The notes below the pieces were generated by a model. It made no database searches and had not been told where the DNA came from. It saw only the letters and a list, made by a program, of their open reading frames with translations. The translations under genes were made by a program, and so were the position numbers. Source: Leptothermofonsia sichuanensis E412 (GTDB taxonomy: Bacteria > Cyanobacteriota > Cyanobacteriia > Leptolyngbyales > Leptolyngbyaceae). From it: 64,000 bases of DNA. Of the stretch, positions 1 to 7,392 are shown in pieces. Every line of letters begins with the position of its first letter. The first letter of the stretch is position 1. The stretch covers positions 1,984,001 through 2,048,000 of the forward strand of contig NZ_CP072600.1 in NCBI RefSeq assembly GCF_019891175.1, given 5' to 3'.

Positions 1-1
1 C

Positions 2-703
2 AACCACCACCTGCTGCCGACTGAGCTGCCCTTTCGTGCCAATATCTATGCCATGAAAAGCCTGGGGGTGAAGTATCTGGTGTCTGCTTCTGCGGTCGGT
101 TCCCTCAAAGCCGAAGCCAAACCCCTGGATATGGTAGTGCCTGACCAGTTTATCGATCGCACCAAAAACCGGGTTTCCACCTTTTTTGGGGATGGCATTG
201 TGGCTCACATCGCATTTGGGGATCCAGTCTGCCCCCAGTTGGCAGGTATTCTGGCAGATGCCGTCGAAAGCCTGAATCTGACAGATGTGCATCTACATCG
301 AGGCGGCACTTACGTCTGTATGGAAGGACCGGCTTTTTCAACGAAAGCCGAGTCTAACCTGTACCGCAGTTGGGGGGCGACCATCATTGGCATGACCAAC
401 CTGCCAGAGGCAAAGCTGGCACGGGAAGCGGAAATTGCCTACGCCACCCTGGCGCTGGTCACTGACTATGACTGCTGGCATCCCGATCACGACAGCGTCA
501 CGGTAGATATGGTGATTGCTAATTTGCAACGCAATGCCGTCAATGCCCAAAAGGTGATCCAGGAAACCGTCCGCCGCCTGGCAGAGAATCCGCCAGAGTC
601 GAGTGCCCACTCTGCTCTGAAGTATGCCATTCTGACCCCCCTGGATCAGGTGCCTCAGGCAACGAAGGAGAAACTGGGGCTGCTGTTACAGAAATATCTT
701 TAG
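2..703 (+). CDS. mtnP: S-methyl-5'-thioadenosine phosphorylase, 5' partial
   Basis: Cytosolic enzyme that phosphorolyses 5'-methylthioadenosine to adenine and 5-methylthioribose-1-phosphate in the methionine salvage pathway. The reading frame is open from base 2, so the start lies upstream of the window. The visible part begins with the family's [20 protein letters not shown] stretch, followed by the SASAVGSL segment, the MEGPAFST substrate-binding loop and the TDYDCWH segment typical of MTAP. The methionine at base 53 is internal, not the start. About 233 residues are present, so only the first few dozen residues are missing. The gene runs convergently toward era. Purine nucleoside phosphorylase is the main alternative, but the MEGPAFST and DYDCWH combination favours MTAP. 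Confidence 0.93.
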   Translation, partial: NHHLLPTELPFRANIYAMKSLGVKYLVSASAVGSLKAEAKPLDMVVPDQFIDRTKNRVSTFFGDGIVAHIAFGDPVCPQLAGILADAVESLNLTDVHLHRGGTYVCMEGPAFSTKAESNLYRSWGATIIGMTNLPEAKLAREAEIAYATLALVTDYDCWHPDHDSVTVDMVIANLQRNAVNAQKVIQETVRRLAENPPESSAHSALKYAILTPLDQVPQATKEKLGLLLQKYL

Positions 704-777
704 CAGAAATATTTTTAAATAATCTGGAAATAGTCTGGTGCTCCTCCTTGCGCCCTGGGGCTTCGGCCATGGAGTGT

Positions 778-1800
778 TTACTCTTCTACCCGGTAGCCTA
801 AGTCTGCCAGCCGGGTGCGAGACTGCCGCCACCTGGGTTGCACCTTCACAAACAGTTCCAGATAAACATTTCCCATCACCAGTTTTTGAATTTGTTGCCG
901 GGCGGCGGAGCCAATTTCCTTCAGCATTGCGCCCTTTTTGCCGATCACAATCCCCTTCTGGGAATCCCGCTCTACCAGAATCGTTGCCCAGACGTGAGTA
1001 ATCGTGGGTGCTTCTTCTACTCTGTCAACGATGATGGCGACGGAGTGGGGCACCTCTTCGCGGGTATGCAGCAAAATTTGCTCCCGGATCAGTTCGCCCA
1101 TGATAAATCGCTCAGGCTGGTCTGTCACCAGGTCAGGTGGATAGTAATAGGGACCGGGTTCCAGGTTTTGAATCAGGTGTTCCAGTAAGGGATCCAGCCC
1201 GTCCCCTGTGATGGCAGAGAACTTGGCGATCGCCCAACCCTGTTCTTGGGCCAGAGCCTGATAGGTCTGGTCAAAGGGATGCAGGGGGAAGGGGAAAAGA
1301 CTTCCTCCGGTTCCTTCTACCTCTCCTTCCTCCTTTATCCCTCCACTTTTTTGCCCCTCGCACCCAGGCTGCTGATCTGCTTTGTTAATGCCCAGGATTA
1401 CAGGGATCTCGATGTCCTTCAGCAGATCAGCGATGAAGCGATCGCCCCCCCCCGCTTCTACAGAGCCGTCCGCCACAAATAGCAGAACATCGACTGACCG
1501 AATGGCAATCTGGGCGTTTTTGACCAGCACTTCTCCCAGTTGGTGATGGGGTTTGTGAATTCCCGGCGTGTCTACAAAAATTAACTGAGCGGTGGGGGTA
1601 GTCAAAATTCCGCGCAACCGATTACGGGTGGTCTGGGCAACGGGTGAGGTAATGGCAATCTTCTGCCCCACCAGTTGGTTCATCAATGTTGACTTGCCTA
1701 CATTGGGGCGTCCAATGATCCCCACAAAGCCAGAACGGAACCCCTCTGGGGGATTGGGGATGATCCCCCAGTCCGTTAAATGATCTTCGATGTCACTCAT
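778..1800 (-). CDS. era: GTPase Era with a low-complexity insertion
   Basis: Era is a membrane-associated GTPase that binds the 3' end of 16S rRNA and assists 30S subunit maturation. The G1 loop GRPNVGKST, the G3 region DTPGIHKP and the G4 motif NKAD are visible, and a KH RNA-binding domain with GKKGAMLKEIG lies in the C-terminal third. At 340 residues it is longer than the usual roughly 300. The excess is one stretch of about 28-35 residues rich in Gly, Glu, Ser and Pro right after NKAD (bases about 1270-1370). On the DNA level this is a pyrimidine-rich tract like those found between genes here, so it looks like an in-frame repeat expansion or insertion. It falls between G4 and G5, where a surface loop is expected, so the protein may still work. 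Confidence 0.95.
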   Translation of the reverse strand: MSDIEDHLTDWGIIPNPPEGFRSGFVGIIGRPNVGKSTLMNQLVGQKIAITSPVAQTTRNRLRGILTTPTAQLIFVDTPGIHKPHHQLGEVLVKNAQIAIRSVDVLLFVADGSVEAGGGDRFIADLLKDIEIPVILGINKADQQPGCEGQKSGGIKEEGEVEGTGGSLFPFPLHPFDQTYQALAQEQGWAIAKFSAITGDGLDPLLEHLIQNLEPGPYYYPPDLVTDQPERFIMGELIREQILLHTREEVPHSVAIIVDRVEEAPTITHVWATILVERDSQKGIVIGKKGAMLKEIGSAARQQIQKLVMGNVYLELFVKVQPRWRQSRTRLADLGYRVEE

Positions 1801-1957
1801 AGAGATCTAAATCGCAATATCCTTTAACCCTGCTTAATCTGTCCTGGTACCCTAAACAGATTAAAGTCAGAACAGCCTCCAAGACACTTTAGCTTACGGG
1901 GAAACCAGCGGGCGTTGCGGGGGGATAGCTATTAATTTCACGAACAGGCACTTGCAT

Positions 1958-3058
1958 ATGGGAGAAATCAAACGAATTGGGATTCTGACCAGTGGTGGGG
2001 ACTGCGCTGGTCTGAATGCCGCTGTCCGTGCGGTGGTTCACCGTGCAGTCAACACCTATGGCTGGGAAGTGTTTGGTATTCATCAGGCAACCCACGGGTT
2101 GATGATGCGTCCCCCCTCTGCCAGCAACCTGACCCCAGACAGGGTCAACCCTTACCTGACCGCTGGGGGCACGTTTCTGGGAACGACCAATAAAGGGGAT
2201 CCGTTTGCTTTTCCCATGTCCGATGGCAGTTTGCGCGATCGCTCCCATGAAATTATCGAAGGCTATCACCTGCTGGGTCTGGATGCGCTGGTTGGGATTG
2301 GGGGCGACGGGAGTCTGGCCATTCTTCAACGCCTGGCAAATCAAGGAAATCTACGACTGGTGGGGATTCCCAAAACCATTGATAACGATGTCGGCGTCAC
2401 CGAAATGTCCATCGGCTTTGACAGTGCGGTCCGAATTGCCACCGAAGCCCTCGACTGCCTGCATTTTACGGCTGCCAGCCACAGCCGGGTGATGATTTTG
2501 GAAGTGATGGGACGGGATGCGGGGCACATTGCCATCACGGCTGGAATTGCCGGGGGAGCCGATGTGATTTTGATCCCAGAAATTCCCTACTCAATTGACG
2601 GTATCTGCCGCACGATCAAGCAACACCAGGAGCAGGGCAAAAATTATTGCCTGGTGATTGTGGCAGAAGCGGTGCGCACGGAAGCGGGTAATACAATTTC
2701 TAGCTCAAAAGGGCTGGAACAGTGCAGGCTGGGGGGAATTGGTCAGTATCTGGCGCAACAAATTTGCGATCGCATTGGGGCCGAAACCCGGGTGACTGTC
2801 CTGGGACACACCCAGCGGGGCGGGACGCCCTCCTATCTGGATCGCCTCCTGGGTGCAACCTTTGGGGTTGCCGCCGTAGACTTGATTGCTGAGGGCAACT
2901 ATGATCGTGTGGTGACCTGGCAGAACCGTCGGGTTGTCAGTGTGCCGATTAGTGAGGCGATCGCGGGCTATGCCGCGGTCAATCCCAATGGCGTTCTGGT
3001 CAAAACGGCAAAAGGACTGGGCATTTACGTGGGAGACCATGACCCTGCTGCTTACTAA
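1958..3058 (+). CDS. pfkA: ATP-dependent 6-phosphofructokinase
   Basis: Phosphorylates fructose-6-phosphate to fructose-1,6-bisphosphate in glycolysis. The N-terminal GILTSGGDCAGLNAAVRAVV loop, the GGTFLGTTNKG segment, GIGGDGSL and the catalytic PKTIDND loop are visible, as is the GHTQRGG effector/substrate segment. GGDG with Lys in PKTID is the combination found in the group III ATP-dependent branch rather than in pyrophosphate-dependent enzymes (family knowledge). I prefer ATG 1958; a TTG two codons upstream (1952) is also in frame. The 3' end overlaps the first 20 bases of a surE remnant in another frame, so the original gene order was pfkA-surE. The last residues (DHDPAAY) are encoded by that overlap. 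Confidence 0.94.
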   Translation: MGEIKRIGILTSGGDCAGLNAAVRAVVHRAVNTYGWEVFGIHQATHGLMMRPPSASNLTPDRVNPYLTAGGTFLGTTNKGDPFAFPMSDGSLRDRSHEIIEGYHLLGLDALVGIGGDGSLAILQRLANQGNLRLVGIPKTIDNDVGVTEMSIGFDSAVRIATEALDCLHFTAASHSRVMILEVMGRDAGHIAITAGIAGGADVILIPEIPYSIDGICRTIKQHQEQGKNYCLVIVAEAVRTEAGNTISSSKGLEQCRLGGIGQYLAQQICDRIGAETRVTVLGHTQRGGTPSYLDRLLGATFGVAAVDLIAEGNYDRVVTWQNRRVVSVPISEAIAGYAAVNPNGVLVKTAKGLGIYVGDHDPAAY

Positions 3059-3265
3059 TGATGATGGTATTGATGCTCCAGGGATTCGGGCACTGTTGCA
3101 GGCCGTCAGTGCCTTCCCTGCACCCAACCCCTCCCCGCTGACTACCAGGTGGAAGGGGACTATTTCCATTACACTGGCGAGTACCAGAAGCGTCGCCGCG
3201 ATCCCGGTAGCGATGTAGAAGTCTGCTTCTCCGGGCGCATCGCTGTCACTCAGATTTATATTTAG
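3039..3265 (+). pseudogene. surE: surE remnant (5'/3'-nucleotidase) with large internal deletion
   Basis: The ATG at 3039 opens a frame beginning MTLLLTNDDGIDAPGIRALL, the metal-binding N-terminus of SurE survival-protein nucleotidases. After about 25 residues the match stops. From about 3139 a different frame encodes DYQVEGDYFHYTGEYQKRRR and then DPGSDVEVCFSGRIAVTQ, the C-terminal end of SurE, closing with TAG at 3263-3265. SurE proteins are usually 220-270 residues; roughly 60-70 residues survive here as two ends in different frames. This is best read as an internal deletion of about 550-600 bases. Both ends are well preserved, which suggests the deletion is recent. It is not expected to make an active enzyme. 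Confidence 0.85.
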
Positions 3266-3284
3266 CTGGATAACACTGAGATGT

Positions 3285-3314
3285 CTTGATTATTGAAAGT
3301 CTTCAATAATCAAG
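3285..3314. repeat. Perfect 13-bp inverted repeat (hairpin)
   Basis: Thirteen bases on each side pair perfectly around a four-base loop (arm CTTGATTATTGAA). It sits 19 bases after the surE remnant stop. It could be a terminator-like hairpin or part of a small mobile repeat; no T-run follows, so simple intrinsic termination is uncertain. Confidence 0.6.
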
Positions 3315-3369
3315 ACCTGGAGGCACGCCAGGGGGATGCCCAGGCATTAGGAAAACGGAGGATTGGGCT

Positions 3370-3413
3370 GGATTGGCTGAATCAGTTAACCATCCACAAG
3401 CAGTCTTACCATG
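3370..3413 (+). pseudogene. Fragment of a REP-associated (Y1) transposase
   Basis: A short stretch encodes DWLNQLTIHKQSYHV. This closely matches YWLNQLAIHKQSYKT in the larger Y1-type transposase located at 7393-7927. The DNA is also similar over about 45 bases. Nothing else of that transposase is recognisable nearby, so it is a debris fragment lying between the surE scar and the DUF433 gene. Confidence 0.55.
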
Positions 3414-3469
3414 TCAACGCGATCGCCCTTACTAAAATTCAGGTATCTCTAATCTTTAGAGGAAAAATT

Positions 3470-3700
3470 ATGAGGCATCTCACACGCATTACCATCAATC
3501 CTGAAGTCATGGGAGGTAAACCTTGCATTCGAGGAATGCGGATCACTGTTGGCATGATTTTAGGACTCATGGCATCAGGGCACTCCCCTGAGGAAATTTT
3601 GCAAGCCTATCCTTACCTGGAAATCGAAGACTTAAGAGAATCATTAGCCTGTGCCGCATGGCGAGTTGAAGAGAGAGAGGTTCCCTTGAGTGCATCATGA
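3470..3700 (+). CDS. DUF433 antitoxin-like protein
   Basis: A 76-residue protein with the DUF433 signature ITINPEVMGGKPCIRGMRIT and a following helix-turn-helix-like segment (SPEEILQAYPYLEIEDL). DUF433 proteins are commonly the antitoxin partner of PIN/Mut7-C or DUF5615-type nucleases in cyanobacteria. ATG 3470 is supported by a purine-rich Shine-Dalgarno sequence (AGAGGAA) just upstream; the same frame is open further upstream but without DUF433 homology. Its stop overlaps the ATG of the next reading frame by ATGA, the usual arrangement of these pairs. The toxin gene is broken (next entry), leaving an orphan antitoxin. Confidence 0.85.
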   Translation: MRHLTRITINPEVMGGKPCIRGMRITVGMILGLMASGHSPEEILQAYPYLEIEDLRESLACAAWRVEEREVPLSAS

Positions 3701-3726
3701 AGATTTTGATTGATATGAATCTCTAG
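3697..3726 (+). pseudogene. Truncated DUF5615-type toxin, N-terminal 9 residues only
   Basis: The frame opens with MKILIDMNL and then meets TAG at 3724. MKILIDMNLSP is the typical start of DUF5615 (Mut7-C/PIN-like) toxins that follow DUF433 antitoxins. The sequence after the stop runs into a repeat, so the rest of the toxin is lost. The four-base ATGA overlap with the antitoxin supports the reading. Confidence 0.6.
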
Positions 3727-3744
3727 CAGGTGGGAGCACTGAGG

Positions 3745-3812
3745 TTGAGTAGGAGATAGGAGGTAGAACCTTCTAATCTGGTTCCCAGCCAGAGGCCAGG
3801 AACCAGGATAAT
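3745..3812. repeat. Degenerate REP-like palindrome
   Basis: Contains a GGTTCCCAGCCAGAGGCCAGGAACC palindrome split as GGTTCC...GGAACC with a flanking gaggtagaacctt stretch. It resembles the element next to the Y1 transposase at 7932-7985 and others in this window. Confidence 0.5.
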
Positions 3813-3838
3813 GGCGATGGCTATATTCCTCTTTAAGC

Positions 3839-3966
3839 ACTCTTGAAGAAGATAAATTTTTGAGAACACCTCATTTCCACGGCTCTGCCTGGAAATAAGC
3901 GATAGAAGGCTCTGTCTCTTTTGCCCCTTACCTCCTTTCAGGTTGGCTTGAGGCAGAGCCTTGGAA
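3839..3966. repeat. Dispersed repeat family D, copy 1
   Basis: About 125 bases starting with CTCTTGAAG.AGATAAATT and containing GGCTCTGCCTGGAAAT and a second palindromic block CTTGAGGCAGAGCC. A similar unit is at 19399-19510. Nested palindromes around GGCAGAGCC identify it as a composite of REP-like units. Confidence 0.55.
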
Positions 3967-4011
3967 ACTTGTTTGGGAAAACTTGCAGATTTGAATAATT
4001 GCTAAATATTT

Positions 4012-4039
4012 TCTGAGACATAGGTGAAGGCATCAAACG
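4012..4039 (+). promoter_or_regulatory. Shared upstream motif, copy 1
   Basis: The block TCTGAGACATAG-(G/A)TG-A-GGC-TCAAACG occurs here and again at 4635-4662. Both copies end 43-47 bases before the start codon of a secreted protein. The conserved spacing suggests a common promoter, operator or mRNA leader element. No known regulator is assigned. Confidence 0.45.
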
Positions 4040-4085
4040 CCATTGATCCAGATCAATGCGTTGTTCACCCAACAACCTGAAACCT

Positions 4086-4430
4086 ATGAATCAAACCAAA
4101 CCATATTTCCTCTCTTTACTGATGGCTGCCAGTATGCTTTTCTTTCACAGCAGCCTTGCCCAACCAGTGCAGGCTGGGGGACCCGGTGCATCCTATGGCA
4201 CTGAGCTGACGAATGATCATTCCGACTATGCTGAGCCACCGGACTACTTTAGTTCTGATCCAACGGGACTGGCTAAACCGGATGCTAACAGTAAGCGCAA
4301 ACCTCAAATTAGAACGTTTGACTGGAAGCATTGGAGCCGCCCTTATGTTCAAAGAAATCAACATTGTCGGCAACGCAGTGGTGATATTGTTTGCTTGACA
4401 TCTCAATCTGCAAAGAAGATGCGCTGGTAA
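4086..4430 (+). CDS. Small secreted protein of unknown function
   Basis: A 114-residue protein from ATG 4086. Residues 1-30 form a clear Sec-type signal peptide (Lys at position 5, hydrophobic core YFLSLLMAASMLFF, then a likely Ala-X-Ala-type cleavage near VQAGG). The mature part is short, polar and rich in Ser, Asp, Pro and Arg, with two Cys near the end (HCRQRSGDIVCL) that could form a disulfide. I do not recognise a domain. The upstream frame is open to 4056, but the signal peptide and local context favour 4086. It shares an upstream motif with the lectin/CHAP gene that follows, suggesting co-regulation. Confidence 0.6.
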   Translation: MNQTKPYFLSLLMAASMLFFHSSLAQPVQAGGPGASYGTELTNDHSDYAEPPDYFSSDPTGLAKPDANSKRKPQIRTFDWKHWSRPYVQRNQHCRQRSGDIVCLTSQSAKKMRW

Positions 4431-4462
4431 CTGGAACACGCTATCCTGCTTAGTTTTCCACC

Positions 4463-4497
4463 AAGACCTCCGAGGTTTCAGAAACCTCGGAGGTCTT
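4463..4497. terminator. Perfect inverted repeat after the small secreted gene
   Basis: Fifteen to sixteen bases pair on each side (arm AAGACCTCCGAGGTTT) around a short loop. It lies about 30 bases after the stop codon. It could act as a terminator hairpin, but it also belongs to the class of short perfect palindromes scattered through this genome. Confidence 0.55.
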
Positions 4498-4512
4498 ATA
4501 GCGATCGCGCAA

Positions 4513-4545
4513 AGATCCCCGACTTTTTCAAAAAGTCGGGGATCT
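4513..4545. repeat. Perfect inverted repeat (AGATCCCCGACTTTTT arm)
   Basis: A second hairpin directly after the previous one, with a perfect arm of about 15 bases and a one- to three-base loop. Related GATC-ended palindromes occur at 32631-32662 and 47049-47080, where they sit inside a larger repeat. Confidence 0.55.
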
Positions 4546-4634
4546 GAGGGCTTTGAAAAAGCTTCAAACTGGCATCAAAGATGACTCAGATTTTCAGAAA
4601 AAATTTAGCAATTTTGCATAAACTCAAAAACTTA

Positions 4635-4662
4635 TCTGAGACATAGATGTGAGGCTCAAACG
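4635..4662 (+). promoter_or_regulatory. Shared upstream motif, copy 2
   Basis: Second copy of the TCTGAGACATAG...TCAAACG block, 43 bases before the start of the lectin/CHAP gene at 4705. See the copy at 4012. Confidence 0.45.
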
Positions 4663-4704
4663 ATAGCCTATCGAAAACCCACAAGACTTGAAGGACTTAC
4701 AACG

Positions 4705-5685
4705 ATGAAAGCAATGATGAAAACTTCCAAAATGGTTTTGGGTTCTGCCATTCTAACACTAGCAATGGCAGGTTTGGCGAGTGGAGCACAGGCGACTGAA
4801 ACATTTTCACTGAATGGAAACAAAGCCCTGAACACAAATAACAATTTTCGTCGCATTGATGGTCAACCCCGGATGTCAATCTGGCAGCATAACAGGAATG
4901 ACCCCGATCAACAATTTGATCGCCTGCCGGGACGCAATGGGGCTGTCCTGCTGAGGCATCGTTCTACTGGTAAGTGTTTGAATGCCCATCGCCTGTTTAA
5001 TGGCGCAGAGATCAATGTGTGGAACTGCAATGCAAATGATCCTGATCAAAATTTCAATTTGATTGGGTTGGGAAATCAGGAATTCCTGATTCAACGGGCG
5101 GGTACTAACCTTTGCGTAGACTCTCCAACTTGCAATGATGGGGGTATTGTGCGTCTCTTAAATTGCAATCAAAGTAGCCTCCACCAACGATTCAAGAGTA
5201 GTTTGGGTGCTACTGGCAATCAGCAAGCGGAGGCGTTTTTCAGGTGGGCACTGGGTCAGCGGGCTATTCAACGCCTTGATCGCTGGCAATTTAATTGGAA
5301 TTCAGATGGGCAGTGTGTGACTTTGATTGTCCGTTACTTGCAGGAAGTGTACCTGAACCGCAGCACGGCTGCCCGGGCCTATGGGCATGGCAAAGATGTT
5401 GCCCGTGGAGTTGCCACTCAACACAGTAATTTCTTTGGACCTTATACCAAACAAGGGCTTCCGGTTCGCGGGGCAATTATCTCCTTTCCTGGTCCTTTAA
5501 CCCAATGGGGGCACGTCGGCATCGTGATGGAGTCTCGCTATTTCGGTACAATCCGCCAGGTGAGAATTATGGATTCCAATTCCGATAGTCGCGCTCCTAA
5601 TACTGTCGTTCGCATCAGTGACTGGATCAACATTGATGGATCAAATGCCTATGGCGGCGTGAACGGGTGGACAAACCCTCGCTAA
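4705..5685 (+). CDS. Secreted ricin-type lectin / CHAP-domain protein
   Basis: A 326-residue exported protein. Residues 1-30 are a signal peptide (MKAMMKTSK, hydrophobic core, ASGAQA cleavage). Residues about 35-165 are a ricin-B-type beta-trefoil with repeated D-P-D-Q-x-F blocks (NDPDQQFDRL, NDPDQNFNLI, SLHQRFK), which usually bind sugars. Residues about 175-326 resemble a CHAP cysteine peptidase/amidase: QCVTLIVRYLQ supplies the candidate Cys, GHVGIVME the His, and MDSNSDS an Asn/Asp. A plausible role is binding and trimming cell-wall or extracellular glycans or peptides; the substrate is unknown. ATG 4705 follows AAGGA at a good distance; ATG codons at 4714 and 4717 are alternatives. The next gene, a secretion-type ATPase, starts 22 bases later on the same strand. 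Confidence 0.75.
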   Translation: MKAMMKTSKMVLGSAILTLAMAGLASGAQATETFSLNGNKALNTNNNFRRIDGQPRMSIWQHNRNDPDQQFDRLPGRNGAVLLRHRSTGKCLNAHRLFNGAEINVWNCNANDPDQNFNLIGLGNQEFLIQRAGTNLCVDSPTCNDGGIVRLLNCNQSSLHQRFKSSLGATGNQQAEAFFRWALGQRAIQRLDRWQFNWNSDGQCVTLIVRYLQEVYLNRSTAARAYGHGKDVARGVATQHSNFFGPYTKQGLPVRGAIISFPGPLTQWGHVGIVMESRYFGTIRQVRIMDSNSDSRAPNTVVRISDWINIDGSNAYGGVNGWTNPR

Positions 5686-5707
5686 CTGTTATTACCTGGG
5701 TACACCT

Positions 5708-7180
5708 GTGGAAGTAAGCGAAGCCGATCAAGAGTTTCTGCAACAACGGCTGCATGCTCAAATTCAACTTATCCCGGTTGACGAAATCAGTTATCGCAAA
5801 TGGTATCGCAAACAAACGATTGACCATCGCACGGTTGCCACGGCTCAATTTATTGATCCCCTGACTGGAGAGGCGGAGGTCGAAGATATTTCTGAGATCA
5901 CAGAATTGTCTTTGGCCCAGACTGAAAATCAGATTGAGCGGGTGAAGGCGATTGTCGCCCTTGCTCTGCGCAGCCGTGCCAGTGACATTCACCTGGAGCC
6001 TTCAGCCAGTGGTTTACGAGTCCGGTTTCGGATTGATGGCATTCTGCGTCATGTCACCACCTTTCCCCCCGAAATCAGTCGTCGGGTAGTGGTTTCCATC
6101 AAGGTGATGAGCGAAATTGATATCGCTGAAAGCCGCCGTCCCCAGGACGGACGCATGGCAGAAAAGTACATGAGCGCTGATCAGCAATCCCAGGGACTTG
6201 ACCTGCGCGTCAGTACTCTGCCTTGCATCAGTGGGGTGCAGGGAGAAATGGGGGAAAAGGTGGTGATGCGTCTGTTACGCCAGCAAAATACATTTCAAAC
6301 GATTAAAGATATCGGGTTTTCCGAATATAGCCGCCCCATTTACCAGCACTGGCTTCAGCAGCTCCAGGGAATGATTATCTTGACTGGACCGACTGGCTCT
6401 GGAAAAACCAGTACGCTCTATACCAGCTTACAGGAAATCGTCAGTGAAGCAGTTAATTTTGTCACCGTCGAAGACCCGGTTGAGTATGTATTTCCAGGGA
6501 TTACCCAGACTCAGGTGAATGAAGCCGCTGGCATGACCTTCGCCGCAGGTTTGCGCTCCATCCTGCGTCAGGATCCAGACATCATTATGCTGGGAGAAAT
6601 CCGCGATCATGAAACCGCCGAAACTGCGGTGCGGGCAGCCTTAACCGGGCATCTGGTTCTGACCACTCTGCATACCAACGATGCGATCGGAGCAATTCCC
6701 CGCCTCAAAGATATTGGTCCCGATCCGGGATTGATCAGCGATGCTCTGTTAGGGGTGGTTGCTCAACGACTTGTCCGTCGAGTTTGTCCTCATTGTGCTG
6801 AATCTTATACCCCTACGGAAGCAGACCTGAAAATCCTGGGTTTAAGCTGGGAAGATGCCGCTCCCCAGGCGTGGCGGAAAGGACGGGGGTGCAATCAGTG
6901 TTTTAATTCCGGTTACTTAGGTAGGGAAGCGTTGATTGAGCTACTGGATGTGAATGAACCCATTCGCCAGTTAATTTACGAAGGCTCCATGACTCAGCTT
7001 CAGCGGTACCTGGAGCGCAGTCAGTTTGAATCCTTCCGCACGGCTGCGATCGTCAAAATAACCCAGGGCATTACCACGGTGGATGAAATCAGGCGAGTGT
7101 TACCCTTCAGTGCCCTCTATCCCAGAAACGCCCATGAACCCCCTGGTCTACAGCCACTTAAATTAACTCAGGCTTCGTAA
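5708..7180 (+). CDS. Type II/IV secretion ATPase (GspE/PilB family)
   Basis: A 490-residue hexameric-type traffic ATPase that powers pilus assembly or type II-like secretion from the cytoplasmic face. Walker A GPTGSGKTSTLYT, an Asp-box (FVTVEDPVEY), Walker B DPDIIMLGEIRD and a His-box (LVLTTLHTNDA) are present. A four-Cys zinc motif (CPHC...CNQC) near residue 365-400 is characteristic of GspE/PilB. Cyanobacterial PilB is about 670 residues; this one has only a short N-terminal region and lacks a full MshEN domain, so it is a paralogue rather than the main PilB. The GTG start at 5708 is chosen because the frame closes upstream. Its closeness to the lectin/CHAP gene hints at one transcript, but no function link is proven. 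Confidence 0.87.
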   Translation: MEVSEADQEFLQQRLHAQIQLIPVDEISYRKWYRKQTIDHRTVATAQFIDPLTGEAEVEDISEITELSLAQTENQIERVKAIVALALRSRASDIHLEPSASGLRVRFRIDGILRHVTTFPPEISRRVVVSIKVMSEIDIAESRRPQDGRMAEKYMSADQQSQGLDLRVSTLPCISGVQGEMGEKVVMRLLRQQNTFQTIKDIGFSEYSRPIYQHWLQQLQGMIILTGPTGSGKTSTLYTSLQEIVSEAVNFVTVEDPVEYVFPGITQTQVNEAAGMTFAAGLRSILRQDPDIIMLGEIRDHETAETAVRAALTGHLVLTTLHTNDAIGAIPRLKDIGPDPGLISDALLGVVAQRLVRRVCPHCAESYTPTEADLKILGLSWEDAAPQAWRKGRGCNQCFNSGYLGREALIELLDVNEPIRQLIYEGSMTQLQRYLERSQFESFRTAAIVKITQGITTVDEIRRVLPFSALYPRNAHEPPGLQPLKLTQAS

Positions 7181-7236
7181 AAAAATTACCTTCCCTGGTC
7201 ATACTTTTCATTTGATCCTGGGTACTCTAAAAGCGA

Positions 7237-7290
7237 ACTGCCCACTGTACTTCACACTCCCGTACTTTACTCAATTGAAAAACGCTATAG
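7237..7290 (-). repeat. Palindromic repeat family C, partial copy
   Basis: Read on the minus strand it begins CTATAGCGTTTTTCAATTGA and continues GGGAGTGTGAAGTACAG. This matches the copies at 32499-32592 and 55797-55894 over their first half. Confidence 0.6.
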
Positions 7291-7392
7291 CGATCTGAGT
7301 CCTATGGATGAATTACCGGATCAGTACCTTCGACAACTGATCGAAGCCGTCCAACGAACCGAAAATTTGCTCTACTTTACCAAACCCACATT

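Noticed and set aside
1592-1783. Small plus-strand frame inside era
   Set aside because: Shadow of the era gene on the opposite strand; no independent support.
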